Assembly (NCBI RefSeq): GCF_005406225.1
Contig: NZ_NXLY01000002.1
Coordinates: forward strand, 1-64,000
Length of the DNA: 64,000 nucleotides
Reading direction: 5' to 3'
Source of the DNA: Campylobacter taeniopygiae
GTDB taxonomy: Bacteria; Campylobacterota; Campylobacteria; Campylobacterales; Campylobacteraceae
In this document: piece by piece, positions 56,476 through 64,000 of the stretch
How positions within the stretch are numbered: position 1 is the stretch's first letter
How the letters are laid out: every line of letters starts with the position of its first letter
Translations under genes and position numbers: made by a program
The notes under the pieces: model-generated
Told to the model about the DNA's origin: nothing
The model's database searches: none
The model's input: only the letters and a program-made list of their open reading frames with translations

Positions 56476-57843
56476 ATGCAAAATTTTATTACCGATTATA
56501 CGAAAAAGCGTTATATTCTTTATGGTATTATTAGTATTATTGCATTAAGTTTGCCATTTATTAGAATCAATGGGAATCATTTTTTTCTTTTAAGTTTTGT
56601 CCATGCTAAATTAAATTTATTCTTTGTTTCTTTCTCCACTCAAGAATTTTATCTTATGCCTTTTGTCCTTATACTTCTTTTTTTATTTATATTTTTTATA
56701 ACGACATTAGGGGGTAGAATTTGGTGTGCTTGGAGTTGTCCTCAAACTATCTTTAGGGTTATTTATAGAGATTTAATCCAAACAAAAATTTTAAAAATTA
56801 GAAAAAATATCAACAATAAACAAAAAGAATATTCCGGTCAATATTTAAAAAAAACAATTGCCGTTATTTTATTTTATTTTATCTCTTTAATTGCTATAAG
56901 TAATTTACTTTGGTATTTTGTTCCGCCAGAAGAGTATTTTGAATACATAAAAAATCCCAATGAGCATTTTCTTTTGATGGGAATTTTATTTTTTGGAAGT
57001 CTACTTTTTACCCTTGATGTCACTTATCTAGCAGAAAAATTCTGTATCTATGTTTGTCCATATGCTAGAATACAATCAGTTATGTTTGATCGCGATACTA
57101 TGCAAGTTATTTATAATGAAAAACGCGGGGGAGTTATTTTTGATGGTAAATTTAAACTTCATAAAAAACCTCCTCAAGGAGAATGTATAGGATGCGAAGC
57201 TTGTGTAAGCGTTTGCCCAACACATATTGATATTAGAGCAGGAATGCAGCTTGAATGCATTAATTGCTTAGAATGTGCCGATGCTTGTTCTAAAATTCAA
57301 AATAAATTTAATCGCCCAAGCCTTATTAACTGGACAAGTGTCAAATCAATAGAAACCGATCAAAAAATTAAATATTTTCGCTTTCGAACTGTTGGTTATT
57401 TAATCGTTATTACAATTGTCTTAATTGCCTTATTTGTTATGGGTAGTAAAAAAGAACACATGCTTTTAAATATCAACCGAAGTAGTGAATTGTATCAGAT
57501 TTCGCGCGTAGGTGACAATATAGAAGTTTCAAACGCATATACATTTTTATTTCAAAATACAGATATAAAAGATCATGAGTATTATTTTGAAGCTAAAATA
57601 GAAGGTATTGACAACGGTATTGAAATTATTCGTCCGAGTAAACCTTTTAAAATTTCAGCCGGAGAACAGAGCAAAAAAATTGTCATCATTAAGGCTATAA
57701 AAAAACTTGCTAACGATAATCATAAAGATGTTATTTTTCCGCTTTCAATTAAAGCTTATGCTAAAGATGATAACAAAATCGTTATTTTTAGAAAAACGAT
57801 TTTTATTTATCCTAAAGTTTCAATTTTTAAGGAGGTAAAATGA
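56476..57843 (+). CDS. CcoG/FixG-like ferredoxin-domain membrane protein
   Basis: A 455-residue protein with four hydrophobic helices in the first 200 residues, LGGRIWCAWSCPQTIFR near residue 80 and YVCPYARIQSVMFD, both typical of RdxA/FixG/CcoG. Two [4Fe-4S] motifs follow, CIGCEACVSVCP and CINCLECADAC (about 237-271), then another helix and a periplasmic immunoglobulin-like FixG domain. CcoG is a copper-handling reductase for cbb3 oxidase assembly in other bacteria. It overlaps cmeR by 4 bp, so the two are co-transcribed. Counterpart of Cj0369c. Confidence 0.87.
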   Translation: MQNFITDYTKKRYILYGIISIIALSLPFIRINGNHFFLLSFVHAKLNLFFVSFSTQEFYLMPFVLILLFLFIFFITTLGGRIWCAWSCPQTIFRVIYRDLIQTKILKIRKNINNKQKEYSGQYLKKTIAVILFYFISLIAISNLLWYFVPPEEYFEYIKNPNEHFLLMGILFFGSLLFTLDVTYLAEKFCIYVCPYARIQSVMFDRDTMQVIYNEKRGGVIFDGKFKLHKKPPQGECIGCEACVSVCPTHIDIRAGMQLECINCLECADACSKIQNKFNRPSLINWTSVKSIETDQKIKYFRFRTVGYLIVITIVLIALFVMGSKKEHMLLNINRSSELYQISRVGDNIEVSNAYTFLFQNTDIKDHEYYFEAKIEGIDNGIEIIRPSKPFKISAGEQSKKIVIIKAIKKLANDNHKDVIFPLSIKAYAKDDNKIVIFRKTIFIYPKVSIFKEVK

Positions 57844-58466
57844 ATTCAAACAAAATACTTTCTAAGAAAAATTTGGCTCGAAAAGATAAAATAAAAAAAG
57901 TCGCCTGCGAACTTTTTTTAGCACGAGGATTTCAAGAAACCAGCCTAAGTGATATTATCAAAATTTCTGGGGGCTCTTATTCTAATATTTATGATTGTTT
58001 TCAAAGCAAAGAGGGTTTATTTTTTGAAATTTTAGATGATGTTTGCAAGAAACATTTTGATCTTATTGCATCTCAAATTCATATCTCTGAAAATAAAAAT
58101 TTAAAAGAAAATTTAATTTCTTTTGCTAAAGTTTTTGTCAATATATATAATACAGCTCCAATGGTTTCTTTGGGAAAAATTATTTTTTCTCAAGTTTATA
58201 ATACAGATTATCTTCAAAATTGGATACAAGATAATCAAAAATTTTTCGCTCATAACATCTTAGCAAATCTTTTTTCAAAGCAAAAAAATAAATATATCTG
58301 CGATAATGCCGCAAAGTTAGCCATTACTTTTTGCAATATGCTAAAAGAACCTTATTATACTTTAAATGTTCTAGTAGATTTCCCGCTTATGAATAATAAA
58401 GAACAAGAAGAACATATAGAATTTATGGTTGATCTTTTTTTAAATGGTATTTCAAATAAAACCTAA
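57840..58466 (+). CDS. cmeR: TetR-family repressor of the efflux operon
   Basis: A 208-residue TetR protein just before cmeABC. The N-terminal HTH is ELFLARGFQETSLSDIIKISGGSYSNIYDCFQSKEGLFF (broken here only by its own length, about 24-62); CmeR proteins lack part of the usual recognition helix. The C-terminal half is the ligand-binding helical domain, which in C. jejuni binds bile acids. It represses cmeABC and other genes. Sequence is only moderately similar to the C. jejuni protein as I recall it. Confidence 0.9.
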   Translation: MNSNKILSKKNLARKDKIKKVACELFLARGFQETSLSDIIKISGGSYSNIYDCFQSKEGLFFEILDDVCKKHFDLIASQIHISENKNLKENLISFAKVFVNIYNTAPMVSLGKIIFSQVYNTDYLQNWIQDNQKFFAHNILANLFSKQKNKYICDNAAKLAITFCNMLKEPYYTLNVLVDFPLMNNKEQEEHIEFMVDLFLNGISNKT

Positions 58467-58514
58467 AAAATATTAAATTCAAGTTTAATTAATAAAATTT
58501 AATTAGAATACCAA

Positions 58515-58530
58515 TGTTTAAATATTTTAA
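58515..58530 (+). promoter_or_regulatory. Candidate CmeR operator, altered half-sites
   Basis: In the 93-bp cmeR-cmeA space TGTTTAAATATTTTAA keeps the core TAAATATT of the 16-bp CmeR inverted repeat I know from C. jejuni (TGTAATAAATATTACA), but the left arm is one base shorter and the right arm lacks ACA. It lies 30 to 45 nt before cmeA, where the promoter should be. Confidence 0.45.
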
Positions 58531-58559
58531 TAATAAAAAATACAAAAATTAAGGTAAAA

Positions 58560-59660
58560 ATGATGAAATTTGTAAAAAATATCTTTTTAATAAGTATTGC
58601 ATTTTTAGTTTGTGCTTGCGAAAAAAAAGAAGCTCCCAAAATACAACAAGATCCAATATCTGTAAGTTTTATGAAAGCAAAATCTGAAAATTTACCTCTT
58701 AGTTTCACCTATCCAGCAAAACTTGTAAGCGATTATGATGTGATATTAAAACCTCAAGTAAGCGGAGTGATATTAAAAAAATATTTTAAAGCCGGCGATA
58801 GAGTTAAAGAGGGTCAAAAATTATTTCTCATTGAACCTGATAAATTTGAAGCAAATGTTAATTCTGCACAAGGAAAATTCTTAATGGCAAAAGCTAGTTT
58901 TGACAATGCTCTAAAAGATTATGAAAGAAACAAAATTTTATTTTCAAAAAAAGCCATTTCAAAAAAAGAATACGATACTTCTTTAGCAAATTTTGATAGT
59001 GCAAAAGCAGAACTTGCAAGTTCCAAAGCTGATCTACAAAACGCTAAAATTGATCTTAGTCATACTGAAATTCTTGCACCATTTGATGGAGTTGTCGGTG
59101 ATGCTTTAGTCAATGTAGGAGATTATGTTAATTCCGCAAATACAGAATTAGTCCGCGTTACAAACCTTAATCCAATTTATGCAGAATTTTACATTTCTGA
59201 TACAGATAAACTTAATATTATACGAAATACTCAAAGTGGAGAATGGGATCTTAAAAATATTCAAGCTACATTGAATTTAAATGGAGAAGAAGTTAAGGGA
59301 AAACTTTATTTTATCGATTCAGTGATAAATGCAGATAGTGGAACTGTTAAAGCTAAAGCTATTTTTGATAATAACAATTCTAGTCTTTTACCAGGAGCAT
59401 TCGCCACAATCACTTCAGAAGGATTTATCCAAAAAAATGGCTTTAAAATACCACAAAGTGCCATTAAACAAGATCAAAATGAAGTATATGTTTATACCAT
59501 AGTTAATAACAAAGTTACAAAAAGCCCAATCCACATCAGCTATCAAAACAATGAATATGCCATCATCGACTCTGGACTTAAAAATGATGATAAAATTATT
59601 TTAGATAATTTCAAAAAAATTCACATTGGATCTGAAGTTCAAGAAATTGGGAGTAAATAA
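58560..59660 (+). CDS. cmeA: Multidrug efflux periplasmic adaptor CmeA
   Basis: A 366-residue membrane-fusion lipoprotein (signal with FLVCAC, Cys about 20). The lipoyl half (VILKPQVSGVILKKYFKAGDRVKEGQKLF), the alpha-helical hairpin (about 95-165, SAQGKFLMAKASFDNALKDYERN), DLSHTEILAPFDGVVGDALVNVGDYV and the beta-barrel part are in order. It couples CmeB to CmeC. Starts at tandem ATGs (58560 and 58563) after AAGG. Ends on the first base of cmeB. Confidence 0.95.
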   Translation: MMKFVKNIFLISIAFLVCACEKKEAPKIQQDPISVSFMKAKSENLPLSFTYPAKLVSDYDVILKPQVSGVILKKYFKAGDRVKEGQKLFLIEPDKFEANVNSAQGKFLMAKASFDNALKDYERNKILFSKKAISKKEYDTSLANFDSAKAELASSKADLQNAKIDLSHTEILAPFDGVVGDALVNVGDYVNSANTELVRVTNLNPIYAEFYISDTDKLNIIRNTQSGEWDLKNIQATLNLNGEEVKGKLYFIDSVINADSGTVKAKAIFDNNNSSLLPGAFATITSEGFIQKNGFKIPQSAIKQDQNEVYVYTIVNNKVTKSPIHISYQNNEYAIIDSGLKNDDKIILDNFKKIHIGSEVQEIGSK

Positions 59661-62600
59661 TGTTCTCTAAGTTTTTTATAGAAAGACCAATATTTGCCTC
59701 TGTTGTTGCCATTATTATTTCAATTTCTGGAGCCATAGGTTTAATCAATCTACCCGTAGAGCAATATCCTGCGCTAACTCCCCCTACAGTTCAAGTAACA
59801 GCAAGTTATACTGGTGCAGATGCTCAAACGATAGCCTCAACTGTTGCAACTCCTATTGAAGATGCAATCAATGGCGTTGATAATATGATTTATATGGATT
59901 CTACGAGTTCTACAGGCCAAATGAAACTCACTGTTTATTTTGATATAGGAACTGATCCTGATCAAGCAACTGTGAATGTAAATAACAGAATTTCAGCAGC
60001 AACAGCAAAACTCCCAGAAGCAGTTAAAAAACTTGGGGTAACCGTTAGAAAATCTTCTTCTTCGATACTTGAAGTTGTTTCCATCTATTCAGATGATAAT
60101 TCGATGAGCGATGTAGATATTTTTAACTATACTACTTTAAATATCTTAGATGAATTAAAAAGAATTCCTGGAGTTGGAGATGCTAACGCCATAGGTGGTA
60201 AAAACTATTCTATGAGAATTTGGCTTAAACCTGATTTATTAAACAAATTTAACATAACCGCTACAGATGTTATCAATGCAATTAATGAACAAAATGCTCA
60301 ATATGCGACAGGAAAAATTGGCGAAGAACCTGTTATCAATAAATCCGCTCAAGTACTTTCTATAACAATGCAAGGAAGACTTTCCACTCCTAAAGAATTT
60401 GAAAATATCATTATAAGAGTTAATAAAGATGGATCTTTCTTGAGAATTAAAGATGTGGCAAATGTAGAAATAGGATCTCAAGAATATACCTCAACCGGAC
60501 GTTTAGGAACCAAACCAGCTGTTCCAATTATGATTAATTTACAATCAGGTGCTAATGCTGTAAGCACTGCAAAATTAGTCAATAAAAAACTTGAAGAACT
60601 TTCTAAAAATTTCCCTCAAGGTTTAAAATATAAAGTTCCTTTTGATACAACAATTTTCGTTAAAGCTTCTATTAAAGAAGTGATAAAAACTTTTGCTGAA
60701 GCCTTAATTTTAGTTCTTATTGTTATGTATCTTTTCTTGAAAAATTTCAGATCAACCCTTATTCCAATGATCGCTGTTCCTGTTTCATTACTGGGAACTT
60801 TTGCTGTGCTTTATTTACTTGGCTTTAGTATTAATCTTTTAACTCTTTTTGCTCTTGTTTTAGCCATAGGTATTGTTGTTGATGATGCTATCATAGTGGT
60901 TGAAAATATTGATAGAATTATACATTCTAACCCCAATATTTCGATCAAAGATGCAGCTATTCAAGCTATGCATGAAGTAAGTTCACCGGTTATTTCTATT
61001 GTTCTTGTTTTATGTGCTGTTTTTATCCCTGTGTCATTTATTTCAGGGTTTGTAGGAGAAATTCAAAAACAGTTTGCCCTAACCTTAGCCGCTTCTGTTG
61101 CTATTTCTGGATTTGTTGCACTCACATTGACTCCTTCATTGTCTGCAATTTTTTTAACAAGAAATGAATCAAAACCTTTCTATTTTGTTCAAAAATTTAA
61201 TGATTTTTTTGACTGGAGTACTTCTGTATTTAGTGCTGGTGTAGCCTATATGCTAAAACGCACTATTCGCTTTGTTCTTATTTTTTGTATTATGCTAGGA
61301 GCGATTTTTTATTTATATAAAATTGTACCAAGCTCTCTTGTTCCAAGTGAAGATCAAGGTGCTATTATAGGTCTTATCAATCTACCTGCTGGCACACCTT
61401 TACATAAAACCATAGAAGAAGTAGAAAATATGAATAAAGATATCTACAAAATGGATAGTGTAGAATCAGCTATTTCTCTTATAGGATTTGATCTTTTTAC
61501 AAGCTCTTTAAAAGAAAATGTTACGGTAACATTTTTAAAATTAAAAGATTGGAGTGAAAGAAAATTAAATTCTAATCAAATCATTGGTATGTTATTTGGA
61601 AAATATGCAAACGATAGAAACGCTCAAAGCTTTTTTATTAACCTTCCTGCGATCCCTGGAATCAGTTTAACAGGTGGTTTTGAAATGTATGTCCAAAATA
61701 AAAGCGGAAAAACTTATGATCAAATTCAACAAGATGTTAATAAACTACTAGAAGCAGCAAAAAAAAGAAAAGAATTATTTAATGTAAAAACAACTCTTGA
61801 TACTAATTTTCCACAATATAAACTTATTATTGATCGAGATAAAATGAAATATTTTAATCTCAATATGCAAGATGTTTTTAATACTATTAGTGCAACAATA
61901 GGAACTTATTATGTTAATGATTTTCCTATGTTGGGAAAAAATTTCCAAGTTAATATTCGAGCTTTAGGAGATTTTAGAAATACTCAAGACGCGTTAAGAA
62001 ATATCTTTGTAAGATCAAATGATGGAAAAATGATCCCTCTTAACTCATTTTTAACCCTCTCTAGAAGTGTTGGGCCTGATGATGTTAAAAGATTTAATCT
62101 TTTTCCAGCTGCTCTTATACAAGGAGATCCTGCATCGGGTTATTCTTCTGGACAAGCTATTGAAGCGATCTCAGCTGTTGCTAAAGAAACCTTAGGAAGT
62201 GATTATTCAATTGCTTGGGCAGGAACTGCTTATCAAGAAGTTAATTCTAAAGGCACTGGATTATTTGCTTTCACCTTAGGAATGGTTTTTGTATTTTTAA
62301 TTTTGGCAGCTCAATATGAAAGATGGCTTATTCCACTTGCTGTTGTTACCGCTGTTCCTTTTGCAGCATTTGGATCTTTTCTTTTAGTAGCTCTTTCAGG
62401 ATTTGACAACGATATATATTTTCAAACTGGACTTTTGCTTTTAATCGGACTTTCTGCAAAAAATGCAATTTTGATTATTGAATTTGCTATGGAAGAACAT
62501 CTTAAAAAAGGAAAAAGTGTTTTTGATGCTGCCATTAGTGCTGCAAAATTAAGATTTAGACCTATTGTTATGACTTCACTAGCCTTTACTTTTGGTGTTT

Positions 62601-62779
62601 TACCAATGATTTTTGCTCATGGGGCAGGAAGTGCTTCCCGTCATGCTTTAGGAACGGGGCTTATAGGTGGGATGATCGCTGCTTCTACTTTAGCGATTTT
62701 CTTTGTTCCATTATTTTTCTATCTTTTAGAAAATCTAAGTATTTGGATTAACAAGAAAAGAGGTAAAATCCGTGAATAA
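59660..62779 (+). CDS. cmeB: RND multidrug efflux transporter CmeB
   Basis: A 1039-residue HAE1-type RND pump with twelve transmembrane helices and two large periplasmic loops. It starts MFSKFFIERPIFASVVA, the classic RND opening; the proton-relay acids are in LAIGIVVDDAIIVVENID (about 400-417), and the second half has GLSAKNAILIIEFAMEE with the relay Lys. CmeABC exports bile salts, fluoroquinolones, macrolides and dyes. The protein differs in many positions from the NCTC 11168 CmeB as I recall it, mainly in the periplasmic drug-binding loops. It overlaps cmeC by 8 bp. Confidence 0.96.
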   Translation: MFSKFFIERPIFASVVAIIISISGAIGLINLPVEQYPALTPPTVQVTASYTGADAQTIASTVATPIEDAINGVDNMIYMDSTSSTGQMKLTVYFDIGTDPDQATVNVNNRISAATAKLPEAVKKLGVTVRKSSSSILEVVSIYSDDNSMSDVDIFNYTTLNILDELKRIPGVGDANAIGGKNYSMRIWLKPDLLNKFNITATDVINAINEQNAQYATGKIGEEPVINKSAQVLSITMQGRLSTPKEFENIIIRVNKDGSFLRIKDVANVEIGSQEYTSTGRLGTKPAVPIMINLQSGANAVSTAKLVNKKLEELSKNFPQGLKYKVPFDTTIFVKASIKEVIKTFAEALILVLIVMYLFLKNFRSTLIPMIAVPVSLLGTFAVLYLLGFSINLLTLFALVLAIGIVVDDAIIVVENIDRIIHSNPNISIKDAAIQAMHEVSSPVISIVLVLCAVFIPVSFISGFVGEIQKQFALTLAASVAISGFVALTLTPSLSAIFLTRNESKPFYFVQKFNDFFDWSTSVFSAGVAYMLKRTIRFVLIFCIMLGAIFYLYKIVPSSLVPSEDQGAIIGLINLPAGTPLHKTIEEVENMNKDIYKMDSVESAISLIGFDLFTSSLKENVTVTFLKLKDWSERKLNSNQIIGMLFGKYANDRNAQSFFINLPAIPGISLTGGFEMYVQNKSGKTYDQIQQDVNKLLEAAKKRKELFNVKTTLDTNFPQYKLIIDRDKMKYFNLNMQDVFNTISATIGTYYVNDFPMLGKNFQVNIRALGDFRNTQDALRNIFVRSNDGKMIPLNSFLTLSRSVGPDDVKRFNLFPAALIQGDPASGYSSGQAIEAISAVAKETLGSDYSIAWAGTAYQEVNSKGTGLFAFTLGMVFVFLILAAQYERWLIPLAVVTAVPFAAFGSFLLVALSGFDNDIYFQTGLLLLIGLSAKNAILIIEFAMEEHLKKGKSVFDAAISAAKLRFRPIVMTSLAFTFGVLPMIFAHGAGSASRHALGTGLIGGMIAASTLAIFFVPLFFYLLENLSIWINKKRGKIRE

Positions 62780-64000
62780 GATTATTTCAATAAGTATTAT
62801 TACAAGTCTTGGATTATTGATTTCAGCCTGCTCTTTAAGCCCAAATTTAAATATTCCTGAAGCAAATTATACCCTTGCTGATAGCAAACAAGAAAATAAT
62901 AACGGTATTGATCAAAGATGGTGGGAAGAATTTCAAGATGAACATTTAAATAAACTTGTTGATTTATCCCTTAGGAACAATTCTGATTTAAAAATTGCTT
63001 ATATACATTTAAAACAAGCTAGCGCACAATTAGGGATCGATTTTAGCAATTTATTGCCAAAATTTGATGCAAGTGCAAATGCTCTAAGAAGTAAAACTTC
63101 GATAAATGCACCAACAAATAAAAGTGGTCAATTTAATTATGGCAATGACTTTAAAATGGGGTTAAATTTAAGCTATGAAATTGATCTTTGGGGTAAGTAC
63201 CGAGATTCTTACAGAGCAAGTAAAGCTTCTTTTGAGGCAAGTAAATATGATTATGAAGCGGCAAGACTTTCCATTATTTCAAATACAGTTCAAACGTATT
63301 TTAATCTCGTAAATGCTTATGAAAATGAAAATGCTTTAAAGCAAGCTTATGAAGCAGCACAAGAAATTTATCGCATTAATAATGAAAAATTTTCAGCAGG
63401 AACTACTGGAGAGTATGAATTATCTCAAGCTAAAGCCAATCTTGAAAGTATTTCTTTACAATACAATCAAGCACAACTTAATAAAGAAAACTATCTTAAA
63501 GCCTTAAAAATATTAACCTCCAATGATTTAAATAATATACTTTATCAAAATCAAGACTACCAAACCTTTAATCTTAAAGAGTTTGATATTCCAACTGGAA
63601 TCACTAGCGAAATTTTATTACAACGTCCTGATATCAGCTCTTCTTTAGAAAAACTCATGCAAAAAAATTATCTTATAGGCGTTGCTCGTTCAGCTTTTTT
63701 ACCTAGTCTTTCCTTAACCGGACTTTTAGGTTTTGAAAGTAATGATTTAGATACTTTGGTAAAAAATGGCTCTAAAACGTGGAATATAGGTGGAAGTTTT
63801 TTAATGCCTATTTTCCACTGGGGTGAAATTAATGAAAATGTTAATTTAGCCAAATTAAATAAAGATGAAGCCTTTATAAACTATGAGAATACTTTAAAAA
63901 CGGCCTTTGGGGAAATTCGGTACGCTTTAGTTTCTAGAAAAAACATACGCTTACAATACGATAATGCTTTATCTAGCGAACAAGCCTATAAAAGGATTTA
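62772..64000 (+). CDS. cmeC: Multidrug efflux outer-membrane channel CmeC (partial)
   Basis: A TolC-like outer membrane lipoprotein starting at GTG 62772, eight bases inside the end of cmeB. Signal with LLISAC (Cys about 19). The NodT/OEP repeats are visible: WWEEFQDEHLNKLVDLSLRNNSDLKIA, YEIDLWGKYRDSYRASKASFEAS, FSAGTTGEYELSQAKANLES, and the beginning of the second half (LLQRPDISSSLEKLM, LSLTGLLGFES, PIFHWGEINENV). About 409 codons are in the window and the 3' end is cut off by its edge. Confidence 0.95.
   Translation, partial: MNKIISISIITSLGLLISACSLSPNLNIPEANYTLADSKQENNNGIDQRWWEEFQDEHLNKLVDLSLRNNSDLKIAYIHLKQASAQLGIDFSNLLPKFDASANALRSKTSINAPTNKSGQFNYGNDFKMGLNLSYEIDLWGKYRDSYRASKASFEASKYDYEAARLSIISNTVQTYFNLVNAYENENALKQAYEAAQEIYRINNEKFSAGTTGEYELSQAKANLESISLQYNQAQLNKENYLKALKILTSNDLNNILYQNQDYQTFNLKEFDIPTGITSEILLQRPDISSSLEKLMQKNYLIGVARSAFLPSLSLTGLLGFESNDLDTLVKNGSKTWNIGGSFLMPIFHWGEINENVNLAKLNKDEAFINYENTLKTAFGEIRYALVSRKNIRLQYDNALSSEQAYKRI

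Noticed and set aside
59660-62779. Resistance-enhancing CmeABC variant acquired by recombination
   Set aside because: CmeB differs strongly from C. jejuni NCTC 11168 as I recall it, but so do CmeA, CmeR, the CcoG-like protein and the dynamin-like proteins. The divergence is spread over the window and is better explained by species or lineage; a local mosaic cannot be shown without alignment.

Overview
The window is a very AT-rich, densely packed stretch of bacterial chromosome. Its gene content and order match thermotolerant Campylobacter of the C. jejuni/C. coli group: frdCAB, a two-gene gluconate dehydrogenase, a tandem pair of dynamin-like GTPases, pflB, the msrPQ pair and cmeRABC all occur in the order I remember from C. 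jejuni NCTC 11168 (about Cj0431 down to Cj0365, inverted here). Several proteins (CmeR, CmeA, CmeB, the dynamin-like proteins, YceI) differ clearly from the NCTC 11168 versions as I recall them. I therefore read it as a close relative or a divergent lineage and do not assign a species. Locus names of the Cj type are from memory and are only positional guides. I saw no rRNA, tRNA, CRISPR array, insertion sequence or prophage.

Layout. 1-1941: the 5' part of a large CapA/CapB-type autotransporter (minus strand) whose reading frame is interrupted by an 11-base G tract (phase-OFF as sequenced), preceded by a 399-bp AT-rich gap. 2341-8227: an orphan pseudopilin-like gene with a GT-C-like membrane protein, a YigZ-family protein, small unknown genes, an ABC-F ATPase and a small lipoprotein operon. 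8282-8776: the remains of a TM2-domain gene. 8910-11947: a small HTH protein, a membrane protein with a degenerate GGDEF domain, YceI, a HIT protein and a SprA-like HExxH protein. 12035-19311: gluconate dehydrogenase, a Sel1-repeat protein and the dynamin pair. 19339-23719: fumarate reductase and lgt. 24731-31049: housekeeping genes (aroE, SPOR protein, glyA, lysS, fur, cvpA-like, gatC). 31194-36602: a YfgM/BamB-like pair, coaX, mqo, pyk. 36673-39801: a flagellar-type gene with a near-perfect sigma-28 promoter, facing pflB. 39811-48219: serS, trpS, aroK, der and, divergently, an exporter-kdsA-ribH-nusB-pyrF operon that also holds a 54-residue gene. 48275-55915: msrPQ, an unusual AAA+ cassette, yajQ, a 2-hydroxyacid dehydrogenase and a YgiC/YgiB-like ATP-grasp/lipoprotein pair. 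56084-64000: rpsU, a CcoG-like ferredoxin protein, cmeR and the multidrug efflux operon cmeABC (cmeC runs off the window).

How it fits together. The window is mainly core metabolism and cell envelope. Fumarate reductase, malate:quinone oxidoreductase and gluconate dehydrogenase all exchange electrons with the quinone pool of a respiratory, amino-acid-using organism. CmeABC with CmeR gives drug and bile efflux. PflB supports flagellar motor assembly. The parts most worth a second look are the phase-variable autotransporter, the decayed TM2 gene, the degenerate GGDEF protein, the BamB-like lipoprotein, the four-cysteine gluconate dehydrogenase without a cytochrome partner, and the altered putative CmeR operator.
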